A DNA stretch of 64,000 nt from Lasioglossum baleicum (Eukaryota > Arthropoda > Insecta > Hymenoptera > Halictidae): contig NC_134946.1 of assembly GCF_051020765.1 (NCBI RefSeq), forward strand, positions 8,979,239 through 9,043,238, given 5' to 3'. The notes beneath the pieces are model-generated. The model saw nothing but the letters and a program-made list of their open reading frames with translations, made no database searches and was not told where the DNA came from. How positions within the stretch are numbered: the first letter of the stretch is position 1; the number at the start of each line of letters is the position of its first letter. Shown here one piece after another: positions 1 through 8,879 of this stretch. The position numbers were made by a program, and so were the translations under genes.

Positions 1-600
1 TAAATATTTTATCGTTAATTATTCTATTCCAGAAAACTCTGAAAGGTTAATTTATGATAAATTGTGATTTGACGAAAATGAAGTTATCACGTTATCGGTG
101 AGTTCCATGTGATTTAACGTGATGTAAGGATACGAGGCAGATTCAAATTAATTTTTCATCGCGTTTTCGCGTCGTAAAGTCCTCAAAATTCGTACTTTAT
201 GACAGAATCGTTTAGGTTTGCCGGAAATTGCGATGTTACGTCGAAAATTGAAGTCTATCAATGCGTCCAGGAAATATGGTATAAGGGAATGGGATTTCTA
301 AGGACATGAAATTGATTTTTCAGTGATTTTCCAATTTTTGAACTTTTGTGGTTTGTAAATGAGAGCCACGAAATCGTACTTTCTGGTAGATTCAGTTACG
401 TTTGCAGAAAATAACGATGTTATGTCAAAAAATAAGAGGAACCTATTCGTAGTAGCAGGTAACATGATTTGCGGACACAGGATTGCTTCAAGTTCCCTTT
501 TCAGAACTTCTACATAGCTATTTTTGAACTTTTGAGGTTTCGAAGAAAGTTACAAGATCACATACCGTGTGATCAATTTATTTAGGTTTGCAGAATGGTA
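1..600. repeat. Diverged ~185-bp tandem repeat, locus 1
   Basis: Three units can be aligned on the phrase CGTACTTT...GATTnnnTTnnGTTTGC...CGATGTTA, with anchors at about 191, 375 and 561, so the spacing is 184-186 bp. Each unit also carries TTTTTGAACTTTTG just upstream of its anchor. The same unit recurs at 10440-11110 and 17800-18060, which makes this a dispersed family and not a local duplication. No reading frame is kept between units. The function is unknown; an old satellite or the inside of a decayed element are both possible. Confidence 0.6.
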
Positions 601-655
601 CTGTGCACCAGTCAAATAAATAATATTTTTATTTTACTTCACCAGTCCTTCTTAA

Positions 656-974
656 CAGGGACCAAAAATAACAGTTATTCTAAAATTTTCTACGATAAAA
701 ATCATTAATATAAATTTGATTATTATTGAAATTTAAGATAATTTACACAAAATATAAAGAAAAAAAATTCGAAGGACAAAATGATTAAGAAATATCGATT
801 TTTATACTTTTTGGTTACAAATAACAGTTATAATTGTTTAAAAAATTGGATCCTCCTCGATAACTGTTATCGATGAAGAAAACTGTTTCGAATGCTCAAA
901 GCAATCTCGAAATTTATTTGACCTATTTGACCTATGACCTTTCTTCTTTTTGGTTATAACAGTTATGGTCCCTG
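656..974. mobile_element. hAT-type non-autonomous element with perfect 8-bp target duplication
   Basis: The left end reads CAGGGACCA and the right end TGGTCCCTG. These inverted ends continue imperfectly through ATAACAGTTAT. The element is flanked by identical 8-bp direct copies of CTTCTTAA at 648-655 and 975-982. An 8-bp duplication next to CAGGG-type ends is the hallmark of hAT transposition. The 319-bp interior is AT-rich and has no transposase frame, so this is a miniature element that would need a partner's transposase. Confidence 0.85.
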
Positions 975-1002
975 CTTCTTAACTCTTTTCACGTAAAATC
1001 AT

Positions 1003-1377
1003 TTGGAAATATACATGTTAGAAACTCTTGAAAATTTTAATAATGCTACAGCTATATTCCACAGTGTATGTACAAGCCTATCGACAAATGTTGAAGGTTA
1101 TTCAACATTTGTCCGCCGAAAAGTCAGACCGACAGTAAGCAGACCAATTAAAATTTCCGGTTCGCGTGCATTGATCCGAAACAAGGTGCACTTTAACAAT
1201 GAATCACTGCGTGATACGGAACAGTATCGGCGTGCCATCCGTCCCTTTGATAAACCGCTCTGCAGTGTTGCCAAAACGCGCGATAATTTTTACAAGAAGT
1301 CCCGACAATCGGAACTGTATTTATTCAACTTAAATGCCAAGTCTTCTCATTACGAGAAACAAAGTGTAATTTTTTAA
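1003..1377 (+). other. Unrecognised 124-codon open frame
   Basis: This frame is open for 124 codons and starts 29 bp after the hAT element's right-hand target copy. I recognise no domain, signal peptide or membrane segment. The middle part is rich in Arg and Lys. Its 3' end runs into the ~190-bp repeat block, which argues against an intact gene. It is listed only because nothing else explains 1000-1370; a chance frame is the likeliest reading. Confidence 0.1.
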
Positions 1378-1870
1378 ACATTTCTGAGCATTTTGCTACA
1401 GGTATTACAGTAGGGAAAACATTTTTTTAACGTTTCTAAAATCACTACAATGGAAACTGAACCAACACGCTTCGAGTCGGTACAGCAGGATTCACTTTCG
1501 AGGATAGCAAATCGTGAAATTTTCAAAATGTTTTCCAGCGGAGCTGTGGGCCGTAATTTTCCGAAACTTTTTGGACATTCTGCGACACAACATTCTACAT
1601 GGTAGAAAACATTTTTTCCCATTCGTAAAATTGTTCTGTTGAATAATAAACAAAAGCATGCGTTTCGAGCCGATACGACAAGCTCCAGTTATAAAGATCG
1701 TAACTTATGTGACATTCCGAATTTTCGTTTAAAAATCCGCGCGCCATAAATATTTTTAAACATTCATGGCAAATTGCTACACACTTCGTAAAGTGGAACA
1801 AAGTTCTCCAGTTTGAAAATATGGTGCCCATCGAAATCTGCAGAAGTTAGTAACTGCGTATCGCGGTTCG
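1370..1870. repeat. Diverged ~190-bp tandem repeat, family 2, locus 1
   Basis: The phrase GTAG(G)GAAAACATTTTTT recurs at about 1409 and 1603, and a weaker copy (GTGGAACAAAGTTCTCC) lies at about 1793. Each unit also contains TTGCTACA or TGCGACACA shortly upstream and a CTTCGAGTCGGTA/TTTCGAGCCGATA phrase downstream. Spacing is about 190 bp. The same unit appears at 3740-4110, and one partial unit lies near 5010. It is distinct in sequence from the ~185-bp family. Confidence 0.55.
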
Positions 1871-2004
1871 AAGGAACATCTGCGTTAAAATAAATAAATT
1901 AATTTCTGTCGTCACGGATTATGTTTACCGGGTCGCAATCACTCAGACAAAATATTACATCCGTCGGATTTACATTCGCGGTGCGCTAAATTGACGACCA
2001 GCGC

Positions 2005-2034
2005 AGAGAGTGAGAGAGAGAGAGAGAGAGAGAG
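2005..2034. repeat. (GA)n microsatellite
   Basis: This is an almost pure GA dinucleotide run followed by a degenerate GA-rich tail to about 2062. It creates spurious Arg/Glu-rich frames on the plus strand and Ser/Leu-rich frames on the minus strand. Confidence 0.95.
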
Positions 2035-2308
2035 GAAGAAAGAGTGAGAGGAGAGTGAGAGCGAACTTTGTTGACACGGAGGGCAGTCCGGTAGATAGCA
2101 CTGAAAGAGTCGTTCGTTTATTAGTTCGGACTGCCGGCACAATTGAAGTGGAACTCCGCGTTCATCGCGTTTTCCACGAAATATTCCTACATTTTTCCCG
2201 GCATCCCCGGGGAACACGGCGAAATAGACCACGAGACGGGTCCAATATCGTCTGTCTCGCACAGATTACAGCTCTGCCGACTTATTAGGAACGCCAAATA
2301 TTTTCGGT

Positions 2309-2731
2309 ATGCTCCTTTACCCGAACCGGTCCAAGAATCCGGAATATTTCCGCAACGCGGATAATCAAGCCGTTTATTCCACCGTGATGGACACTCGTAC
2401 AAGCACCCACGGCTATTTATTAGTATTCCCGGCCGTTCCGGAATCCAATTTCTTCATTTTCACCATGGCGAACCTATGCAATCATCTAATAATAGCAGAA
2501 TTGTATTCAAGTTATACTTTATTTTGGGACGGACGACCATTACATTTTATACACCTTTTACATGCAGGCAGCCGCGGCTTAATTTCTAATATGAATGTCT
2601 TTTCTTATTTAATGAGCCTTATCGACAAGGTTTCCCTCAATTTTCGAAAATATATCGACGATATAAAGCCCAAAAATCTTAAAAATATAGGTGGCGCTAC
2701 AGTTACGCACTGCAGTGTCGAAGATCGGTAA
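2309..2731 (+). other. Unrecognised 140-codon open frame
   Basis: The frame is open for 140 codons in a stretch of unique sequence between the GA tract and a GC-rich segment. The centre is rich in hydrophobic and aromatic residues, but no family motif is visible. There is no convincing splice acceptor or donor that would make it an exon. Probably a chance frame. Confidence 0.1.
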
Positions 2732-2739
2732 ACAGCTCT

Positions 2740-3540
2740 AATTAATCAGTCAAGCAATTAATTGGATCGTAACAGTGTTTACTTCGGGTAAAAAAGCGCG
2801 AAATCTTGGAAAGAAGGCCCGCGCGTAATCACTTTTTTCCAGCGCCTGTCAGTTCGTCGAATGCGTCACACGTTCGACGTCAATCACAATGCTCGTCCCG
2901 CGCTGCACCGGGCCGGGCCGGTCGGGCCAAACAATTTTTCCGCGGCGTCGAAGGCGACAAAGAAGGGAAAGTGAACAAAAGAAACTGTCGCGCAGAGTGG
3001 TCCGGCGCTATTGAAAAAATTGTCTTTGAAAGAATCGAAAATAAAGGGAGGTTTTCATAAGGCAATATCGAGCGTTTGCCGCGATACTGGAATACTGGAG
3101 AACGCCGCGTTTCTGTTTTCTCATTTTTTTTTGTGCCCCACCCCCGTGCGCGCACGATCTTTCATTCTCAGGAAGAAAAAAAAATCTATAAAGTTCCTAC
3201 GGCGGCCCTTGAGTTATTAGCTTCGGGGCGATTTTAATTTTAAATTCTCGCAAATCGCGTCTCCGCTATCGATCGTAACCGGATATCTTACTATCGGACT
3301 CTTTAAACTGGAAAATAATCCGAGCGAGAGTACAGCGGGCTCTCGTATCCGAACTGATAGGGAGACAAAGGCGTTCGGATAACGGAATTATTTGACATTT
3401 CACTCGGTCCGTATTATTAATGTAATTCACGAAATTATTCATCCCCAACTTGTGTGTGGCGAGCCATTTTGGCCCTCTAAGTTTATCATAGGGCAACTAT
3501 AAACAAATGCATGTTAAATATTTGTGATCCGTCAAGTTTT
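2740..3540. other. Stretch without a supported gene
   Basis: Between 2810 and 3150 the sequence is GC-rich and CpG-rich, followed by ordinary AT-rich DNA. Short frames occur on both strands but none matches a known family. No repeat or inverted-end pair was found. Confidence 0.5.
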
Positions 3541-3574
3541 ATACCCAGCAGTCTTATACATCTATGTATAAAAA

Positions 3575-3730
3575 CGAAGTCCTGACTCACTCACCTATCA
3601 ACGCCCAGGCTAAACCCTTGGACCTAGAAAGCTGAAATTTTGTACAAAGGTTTCCTTCATGATCTGTACAAGGGATAAGAAAGGATATTTCGCAATTATT
3701 TCGCAATTATTTCAAAATATATCTACTAAA
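3575..3730. repeat. Fragment resembling a repeat motif widespread in invertebrate genomes
   Basis: The segment reads CCTGACTCACTCACCTATCAACGC, in two pieces here, followed by a proline/leucine-type stretch, then GCTGAAATTTTG and AAGAAAGGATATTTCGC. From memory, the order of these phrases matches a dispersed repeat seen in many invertebrate genomes (CTGACTCACTCATCAACGC ... GAAATTTTG ... AAGAAAGGATTTTTCG). The parent element is not something I can name with certainty. Only one copy is in this window. Confidence 0.35.
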
Positions 3731-3739
3731 CATAGAAAT

Positions 3740-4110
3740 AACACCGTCGAAACCAGACCTGTGCCAAGGAAACGGTTCAGCGTGGCAACTCTTGTGACAT
3801 TCATAATTTTCTTTAGGGAAACTGCGCACTCTGTTCTCTCTAATCTTCTTGGGCGTCTTGCTGCAGGTCTTTCAGATCAGAAAACAAATTTTTTACTCTT
3901 CTCAAAATCGCTATAATAAAAATAAACAAACTCGAACCGCTGCTGTATCAAGATTCAGTTTCAAAGGTTGCGACGTACGTGACTTTCGGAATTTTTTCCC
4001 GTGACACCGTAGGCCGCAGTATTTCTACACTTTTTGGGTATCTTGTTACACATCCTTCAAAGTAGAAAACATTTTTTTCTTATGGAGAATTTACTTATGG
4101 AGAATTCATA
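3740..4110. repeat. Diverged ~190-bp tandem repeat, family 2, locus 2
   Basis: Two units align with the array at 1370-1870. GATCAGAAAACAAATTTTTTAC at about 3875 and GTAGAAAACATTTTTTTC at about 4058 give a spacing of about 183 bp. Each is preceded by TTGCTGCAGG or TTGTTACAC, matching TTGCTACAGG in the first locus. The phrase ACATTTTGCTACAGGTCTTA near 5008 is a further partial unit, just outside the palindromic element. Confidence 0.5.
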
Positions 4111-4114
4111 AAAT

Positions 4115-5069
4115 TCCACTTGAAACCCTATTTAAACCTTGAAAAAACGCAACTAGAAACTCCAGTTTTTCTTTATATGTAGTAAAAATTATGTAATTAA
4201 TTATGTTCAAAATTTATTAGGATTCTCTAAACAGTTACAGAGCAAAAAAATTATAAACTGTTACAAAACGTCAAATTTATCGTGTTGTCTCTCCCAATGA
4301 AGTCTCAGTGAAGTCTCAGTGTATCAACTCCGAATTTAGAAAGTGGAAACTCGGAAGATTCGAGTTCTCGCGAGTAGCGATATTGACTGTTTTACCATGT
4401 GCAATAATGCTGTGCGTAAATAGATGTTCCCGAATCCTCTCATAACATTCCGGGGCTTTGACTCCGTTAGTTGGTCCAATACCCCACGCAATACCTTTCG
4501 TATTCTCGTGCGAAGCGAATCGAAATGAGAAAAGTTTTTGCCGTGTAATAAGCGACATATCCAACGGGTTCTCCGCTTCGCTTCGCTCCGCTCCGCTCAG
4601 CTCAGCTCAGCTCACCTTCGCTCCGCTCTGCTTTGCGTTTTCTGCTTCGGAATTAACGCCACGGAGTAGGAGGACGTAGCGTTAGAAATAATAAAAGGAA
4701 CAAAAGCGGGGAACGGATTCCGAGATAGGAACCGTCCCGTTGTAAACTCTAACGATGCCTTTCGATAAGTTCGGCCACCTAACGAAATTCCTGCGCTTCG
4801 ATCCCCTCGGCTTAGCTCTCGTGCTATACACTTCTTTTCTTTCGAAACTGTTCTTATCCAAGGCGAATTTCAAACTTCCCTGATCATGGGAGTGCTCCGG
4901 TGCGATAGGATTTTAGGCTTTCTGCGAATTTTTTTATCAAAATTCATGCAACACTTTCATTTACATTTCTAACAAAATTCTGTATCATGTGCTACATCCC
5001 AAAACCAAACATTTTGCTACAGGTCTTATATGTAGTACAGAACTTTTGTAAGTTATGTACATGTACATT
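4115..5069. other. Stretch without a supported gene
   Basis: This is ordinary unique sequence apart from a short-period repeat at 4571-4632 and a partial family-2 unit near 5008. Frames of 60-80 codons occur on both strands but are unrecognised. Confidence 0.5.
4571..4632. repeat. CTCCG/CTCAG pentanucleotide repeat
   Basis: Five-base units CTTCG, CTCCG and CTCAG follow each other for about 60 bp. Only the two middle bases vary. It is a degenerate pentanucleotide minisatellite. Confidence 0.85.
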
Positions 5070-5364
5070 ACAAACATTTTATGTATGAATCTACATGAAT
5101 AAATAAACACAATGTAATAAAAAAAATATCTGCGTATATATTTATTGAACCACCGACTTCTCCCGAACGTCCGACTTGTCGTTGACTTGTACTACTGAAT
5201 TTCGTGCCACCTCCTTCGATATCATGTTCTTCTAATACAAAATTCAATTTTCGAGATTTTCGAAAATTTTCGCCAATTTTCGAGCGTCTGACTTGCCGTT
5301 GACTTGTACTACTGAAATTCGTGCCACCTCCTGCGACATCATGTTCTCCTAATACAAAGTCCAA
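5068..5364 (-). other. Open frame carrying two copies of a 39-residue repeat (left arm end)
   Basis: Because the outermost monomer is 117 bp (3 x 39), two adjacent monomers stay in one frame here and encode an imperfect 39-residue repeat. It begins DFVLGEHDVAGGG and continues through FSSTSQRQV to KIGENFRKS. The same peptide is encoded at the other end of the palindrome (6852-7073, plus strand). Inner monomers are 107 bp and break the frame. Nothing resembling a known protein family is visible. The frame may simply be a by-product of repeat length. Confidence 0.2.
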
Positions 5365-7064
5365 TTTTCGAGATTTTCGAAATTTTTCGAGCGTCTGACT
5401 TATCGTTGACTTGTACTACTGAATTTAGTGCCACCTCCTGCGACATCATGTTCTCCTAATACAAATTCCAATTTTCGAGATTTTCGAAATTTTTCGAGCG
5501 TCTGACTTGCCGTTGACTTGTACTACTGAATTTAGTGCCACCTCCTGCGACATCATGTTCTCCTAATACAAATTCCAATTTTCGAGATTTTCGAAATTTT
5601 TCGAGCGTCTGACTTGCCGTTGACTTGTACTACTGAATTTAGTGCCACCTCCTGCGACATCATGTTCTCCTAATACAAAGTCCAATTTTCGAGATTTTCG
5701 AAATTTTTCGAGCGTCTGACTTATCGTTGACTTGTACTACTGAAATTCGTGCCACCTCCTTCGATATCATGTGCTCCTAATACAAAACTCAATTTTCGAG
5801 ATTTTCGAAATTTTTCGAGCGTCTGACTTATCGTTGACTTGTACTACTGAAATTCGTGCCACCTCCTTCGATATCATGTTCTCCTAATACAAATCTCAAT
5901 TTTCGAGATTTTCGACAATTTTCGCCAATTTTCGACCGTCTGGCTTGTGGTTGGGTTGTACTACTGAATTTCGAATACCTCCTTCGATATCATGTGCTCC
6001 TAATACAAAACTCAATTTTCGAGATTTTCGAAAATTTTTTAGCGTCTGACTTGTCGTTGATTTGCACTACTGAATTTTCGAAATTTTCGAAAATCTCAAA
6101 AATTGAGTTTTGTATTAGGAGAATATGATATCGAAGGAGGTGGCACTAAATTCAGTAGTACAAGTCAACGATAAGTCAGACACTCGAAAAATTTCGAAAA
6201 TCTCGAAAATTGGACTTTGTATTAGGAGAACATGATGTCGCAGGAGGTGGCACTAAATTCAGTAGTACAAGTCAACGATAAGTCAGACGCTCGAAAAATT
6301 TCGAAAATCTCCAAAATTGGACTTTGTATTAGGAGAACATGATGTCGCAGGAGGTGGCACTAAATTCAGTAGTACAAGTCAACGATAAGTCAGACGCTCG
6401 AAAAATTTCGAAAATCTCGAAAATTGAGTTTTGTATTAGGAGCACATGATATCGAAGGAGGTGGCACGAATTTCAGTAGTACAAGTCAACGATAAGTCAG
6501 ACGCTCGAAAAATTTCGAAAATCTCGAAAATTGGACTTTGTATTAGGAGAACATGATGTCGCAGGAGGTGGCACTAAATTCAGTAGTACAAGTCAACGGC
6601 AAGTCAGACGCTCGAAAAATTTCGAAAATCTCGAAAATTGGAATTTGTATTAGGAGAACATGATGTCGCAGGAGGTGGCACTAAATTCAGTAGTACAAGT
6701 CAACGGCAAGTCAGACGCTCGAAAAATTTCGAAAATCTCGAAAATTGGAATTTGTATTAGGAGAACATGATGTCGCAGGAGGTGGCACTAAATTCAGTAG
6801 TACAAGTCAACGATAAGTCAGACGCTCGAAAAATTTCGAAAATCTCGAAAATTGGACTTTGTATTAGGAGAACATGATGTCGCAGGAGGTGGCACTAAAT
6901 TCAGTAGTACAAGTCAACGACAAGTCAGTCGGTCGAAAATTGGCGAAAATTTTCGAAAATCTCAAAAATTGAGTTTTGTATTAGGAGAACATGATATCGA
7001 AGGAGGTGGCAGGAATTTCAGTAGTACAAGTCAACGACAAGTCAGACGGCCGAAAAATGTTTGT
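5070..7064. mobile_element. Large foldback-like palindrome built from 107-bp tandem monomers
   Basis: Left-arm monomers can be anchored on ACTACTG at 5191, 5308, 5415, 5522, 5629, 5736, 5843, 5960 and 6066. Right-arm monomers, on the other strand, are anchored on CAGTAGT at 6153, 6260, 6367, 6474, 6581, 6688, 6795, 6902 and 7019. Spacing is 107 bp except for 117 bp in the outermost pair of each arm and at 5843-5960, and 106 bp at 5960-6066. The arms meet near 6076 with essentially no spacer. An 11-bp inverted pair, ACAAACATTTT at 5070-5080 and its complement at 7054-7064, brackets the structure. Architecture of two long tandem-repeat arms in opposite orientation is that of foldback transposons. 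No transposase is present. An inverted duplication of a satellite block is the main alternative. Confidence 0.8.
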
Positions 7065-7073
7065 CTAATTTAA
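6852..7073 (+). other. Open frame carrying two copies of the 39-residue repeat (right arm end)
   Basis: This is the mirror-image partner of the frame at 5068-5364. It encodes two successive copies of the repeat beginning DFVLGEHDVAGGG and SFVLGEHDIEGGG, and reads out of the arm into the flank (ending NVCLI). Both palindrome ends keep the 117-bp, in-frame version of the monomer. No signal peptide, membrane segment or known domain is seen. Confidence 0.2.
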
Positions 7074-7487
7074 GATGTTAATCTAATTCTACTATCGAAT
7101 AGTTATGTACAGGGTGATGAAATGAGAACACATTAACTGTTGTAGCTAATATTCTTTATTTTTTACTAAACAAATGACAATATTAAATTACAATATTAAA
7201 CATAATGTATCGTGGTGAGATGAGAAGAATGTTCCTGGCAGGAATGCGGTGACGTATGTATGGAATGTGTATCCGATTGAATCTGAGCGTGCGAATCGGC
7301 AGATGTAGTGATAGTACGAAACATGCAGTGTAGAACAAAATAGAGTCTTAGACAATCAAAAATATTCAGTTCTTGATAATACGCCTGAATCCGCGAACTA
7401 TCAGCAACATGGGGCGTGACACTGAAATAGTACGGGGCTCTTAGAGCCCCTCAAGGTATAGTCAGAAAAGTTCATAAGGTGCAATGT
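7065..7487. other. Stretch without a supported gene
   Basis: This is the flank between the large palindrome and the next element. It contains AGTTATGTACA at 7101-7111, which repeats directly the same 11 bp at 5051-5061 outside the other arm, then ACAGGGTGATG. It is otherwise unremarkable AT-rich sequence. Confidence 0.4.
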
Positions 7488-7860
7488 CTAAGGGGGTGGA
7501 CTAGTTTCCAGAATTGCAAGGGTTCGGGATGTTCCTTCTCATTTCTCGATAATACAAGGATGGGATTTTTCAGTAGTCAAAAGCGCTAGATTAAAGATCA
7601 AACTAGGCTGCGATCGCCCTCGAAAGTCCTAGTTTTACATTTACGAGGAGGAAAATTTGCATTAATTGACAGCGTAATTTGCATCATTCTGAAGCATAAA
7701 GCTGCGCGTGTAGCTATTTTCATAAAGCTGCGACAGCTACATGCTGCCGAATAATGCAAATTAAGCCCCGTATACGTAAAAATAGGACTTTTGAGTGCGA
7801 TCGCGGCCTAGATTCATCTTTTATCTAGCGCTTTTGTCTACTGAAAAACCCCATCTTTGT

Positions 7861-8406
7861 AGAGGGTCTTTCAACAAGAGGTTTCATTTTAAATTTCGCA
7901 CCACCTTCGAACTATCAACATTCTACTGTCATTGTGATATCATTCGACAAGTAAAAACCAGGAGGTTTTTAGATATCTATCGATTAACACTCGCACAAGG
8001 AATTGAAATAGTGAAAATTCGCGGACACATGGTGAAAAAATGGCTCTATTGCGTGAAAAATTTCTTTGACATGTGATTTCTCAAAATGGAGACATCAATT
8101 GGCCGTCGAGATCGCGCGATTTAACGCCATTAGACTTTTTTCTTTGGGGCGATGTTAAAGATAAAGTCTACGCCAATGCTTCGGCAACGATTCAAGCACT
8201 CGAAAACAATATTAGACCGGTTATTCGCGCAACACAGCCGCAATTATGCGAAAACGTGATAAAAAATTTCATCAAAAGAATTTGTAAGAGGAGCCGAGGC
8301 GGACATTTGGCTGATATTGTGTTCCATTACTAATCTCAGAGTTTGCACTTTGAATTAAAATACAAATATGTTGATTTAAAATGACACCTCTTGTTGAAAG
8401 AGCCTA
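7861..8406 (+). mobile_element. Internally deleted Tc1/mariner-superfamily element
   Basis: The terminal inverted repeats read (with the TA) TAGAGGGTCTTTCAACAAG on the left and, on the complement, TATAGGCTCTTTCAACAAG on the right. They extend through AGAGGTnTCATTTTAAAT. TA dinucleotides at 7859-7860 and 8407-8408 are the target duplication expected of this superfamily. At about 546 bp it is far below the usual 1.3 kb, and only the C-terminal part of a transposase remains (8073-8333). It sits inside the right arm of the MITE at 7492-8453 and is therefore younger than that MITE. Confidence 0.85.
8073..8333 (+). pseudogene. Tc1/mariner-superfamily transposase, C-terminal fragment
   Basis: The 86-codon frame contains WPSRSRDLTPLDFFLWG, the conserved block that carries the third catalytic acidic residue (the D of LTPLD) in DDE/D transposases of the IS630/Tc1/mariner superfamily. 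It is followed by VKDKVYANASATIQALENN and ends GGHLADIVFHY, a typical C-terminus of a subgroup common in insects. Such transposases are normally about 340-350 residues. Here the DNA-binding domain and the first two catalytic aspartates are missing, because the element is internally deleted. The upstream frame at 7795-8076 is in another register and shows no transposase motif. The fragment is non-functional. Confidence 0.85.
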
Positions 8407-8452
8407 TATTATTGAGAAATGAGAAGGCGCATCTCGCACCCTTGCAATCCTG

Positions 8453-8470
8453 GAGAGAGAGAGAGAGAGA
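8453..8470. repeat. (GA)n microsatellite
   Basis: A short pure GA run directly abuts the right end of the palindromic MITE and replaces its expected terminal bases, so it probably expanded at or within the element's end. Confidence 0.8.
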
Positions 8471-8723
8471 AAAACGTGTCTGCCAACTTAAGTCTGTGTT
8501 GGGACTGAAGCAAGAATGGATATTAGTGATCTATTTGCAGAAACTAAGTTTCAGTGAAGCTGTTCGAAAAGGTTTGCTGGTTTTGAAAAAGAATTCGTCG
8601 GAGAAATGAAGGGCGATCGGGTCTAAAAACGGATGGAACCGAGAGAGCTGCAAGCGGAATGTGAAAAAAGAGATGGAGTGAGATTAAACAAGAGCCGGTC
8701 CATGTCAGCTCCTTCGACTGTAG

Positions 8724-8858
8724 GTGAACCTGTTACACGTTCCGGTGTGGTACATGACAGCCGCCACCTGGGGAAATCCCCGATGGCAAATGTTCCACGA
8801 ATACATCGATCTGGGTTATACGGGCAGTTACCTCGCGACTTCTCTTGTCTCTTTTCAG
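8724..8858 (+). other. Possible coding exon, unassigned
   Basis: One frame reads VNLLHVPVWYMTAATWG and then NPRWQMFHEYIDLGYTG, ending at VSFQ. Its composition (three Trp, several Tyr and Met, balanced charge) looks more protein-like than the surrounding frames. It is preceded by a possible splice acceptor (TTCGACTGTAG at 8713-8723). However, its downstream boundary is not a clear donor; TCTCTTTTCAG at 8848-8858 is itself acceptor-like. I do not recognise the protein. A second overlapping frame (8633-8878) is also open. The evidence is weak and no neighbouring exon was found. Confidence 0.15.
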
Positions 8859-8879
8859 CTTTTTATTTCTCATCTTGAG

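Larger units (their letters stand above)
7492..8453. mobile_element. Palindromic MITE interrupted by a Tc1/mariner insertion
   Basis: Left arm 7509-7780 and right arm (to 7860, continued after the insertion to 8453) are inverted copies. The left arm has CCAGAATTGCAAGGG, then TTCTCATTTCTCGATAATAC and CAGTAGTCAAAAGCGCTAG. The right arm carries each complement in reverse order and ends CCCTTGCAATCCTGG. Removing 7861-8406 plus one TA restores a continuous arm. The right terminus runs straight into a (GA)n tract and appears truncated; the left terminus is preceded by CTAA where the sister copy at 53523-53676 has TTAA. No coding capacity of its own is visible. Confidence 0.8.

Noticed and set aside
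5150..7060. CRISPR array
   Set aside because: The repeat units are about 107 bp with no unique spacers, and the array inverts at its centre. It does not have the short-repeat, unique-spacer plan.
7795..8076. N-terminal half of the transposase at 8073-8333
   Set aside because: It is in a different reading register, starts in the MITE arm outside the Tc1/mariner element, and shows neither a helix-turn-helix nor the first catalytic motifs.
8719..8731. Match of GTAGGTGAACCTG to the conserved 3' end of 18S rRNA
   Set aside because: The match stops after 13 bases. The next bases do not follow the rRNA sequence, and nothing upstream looks like rRNA.
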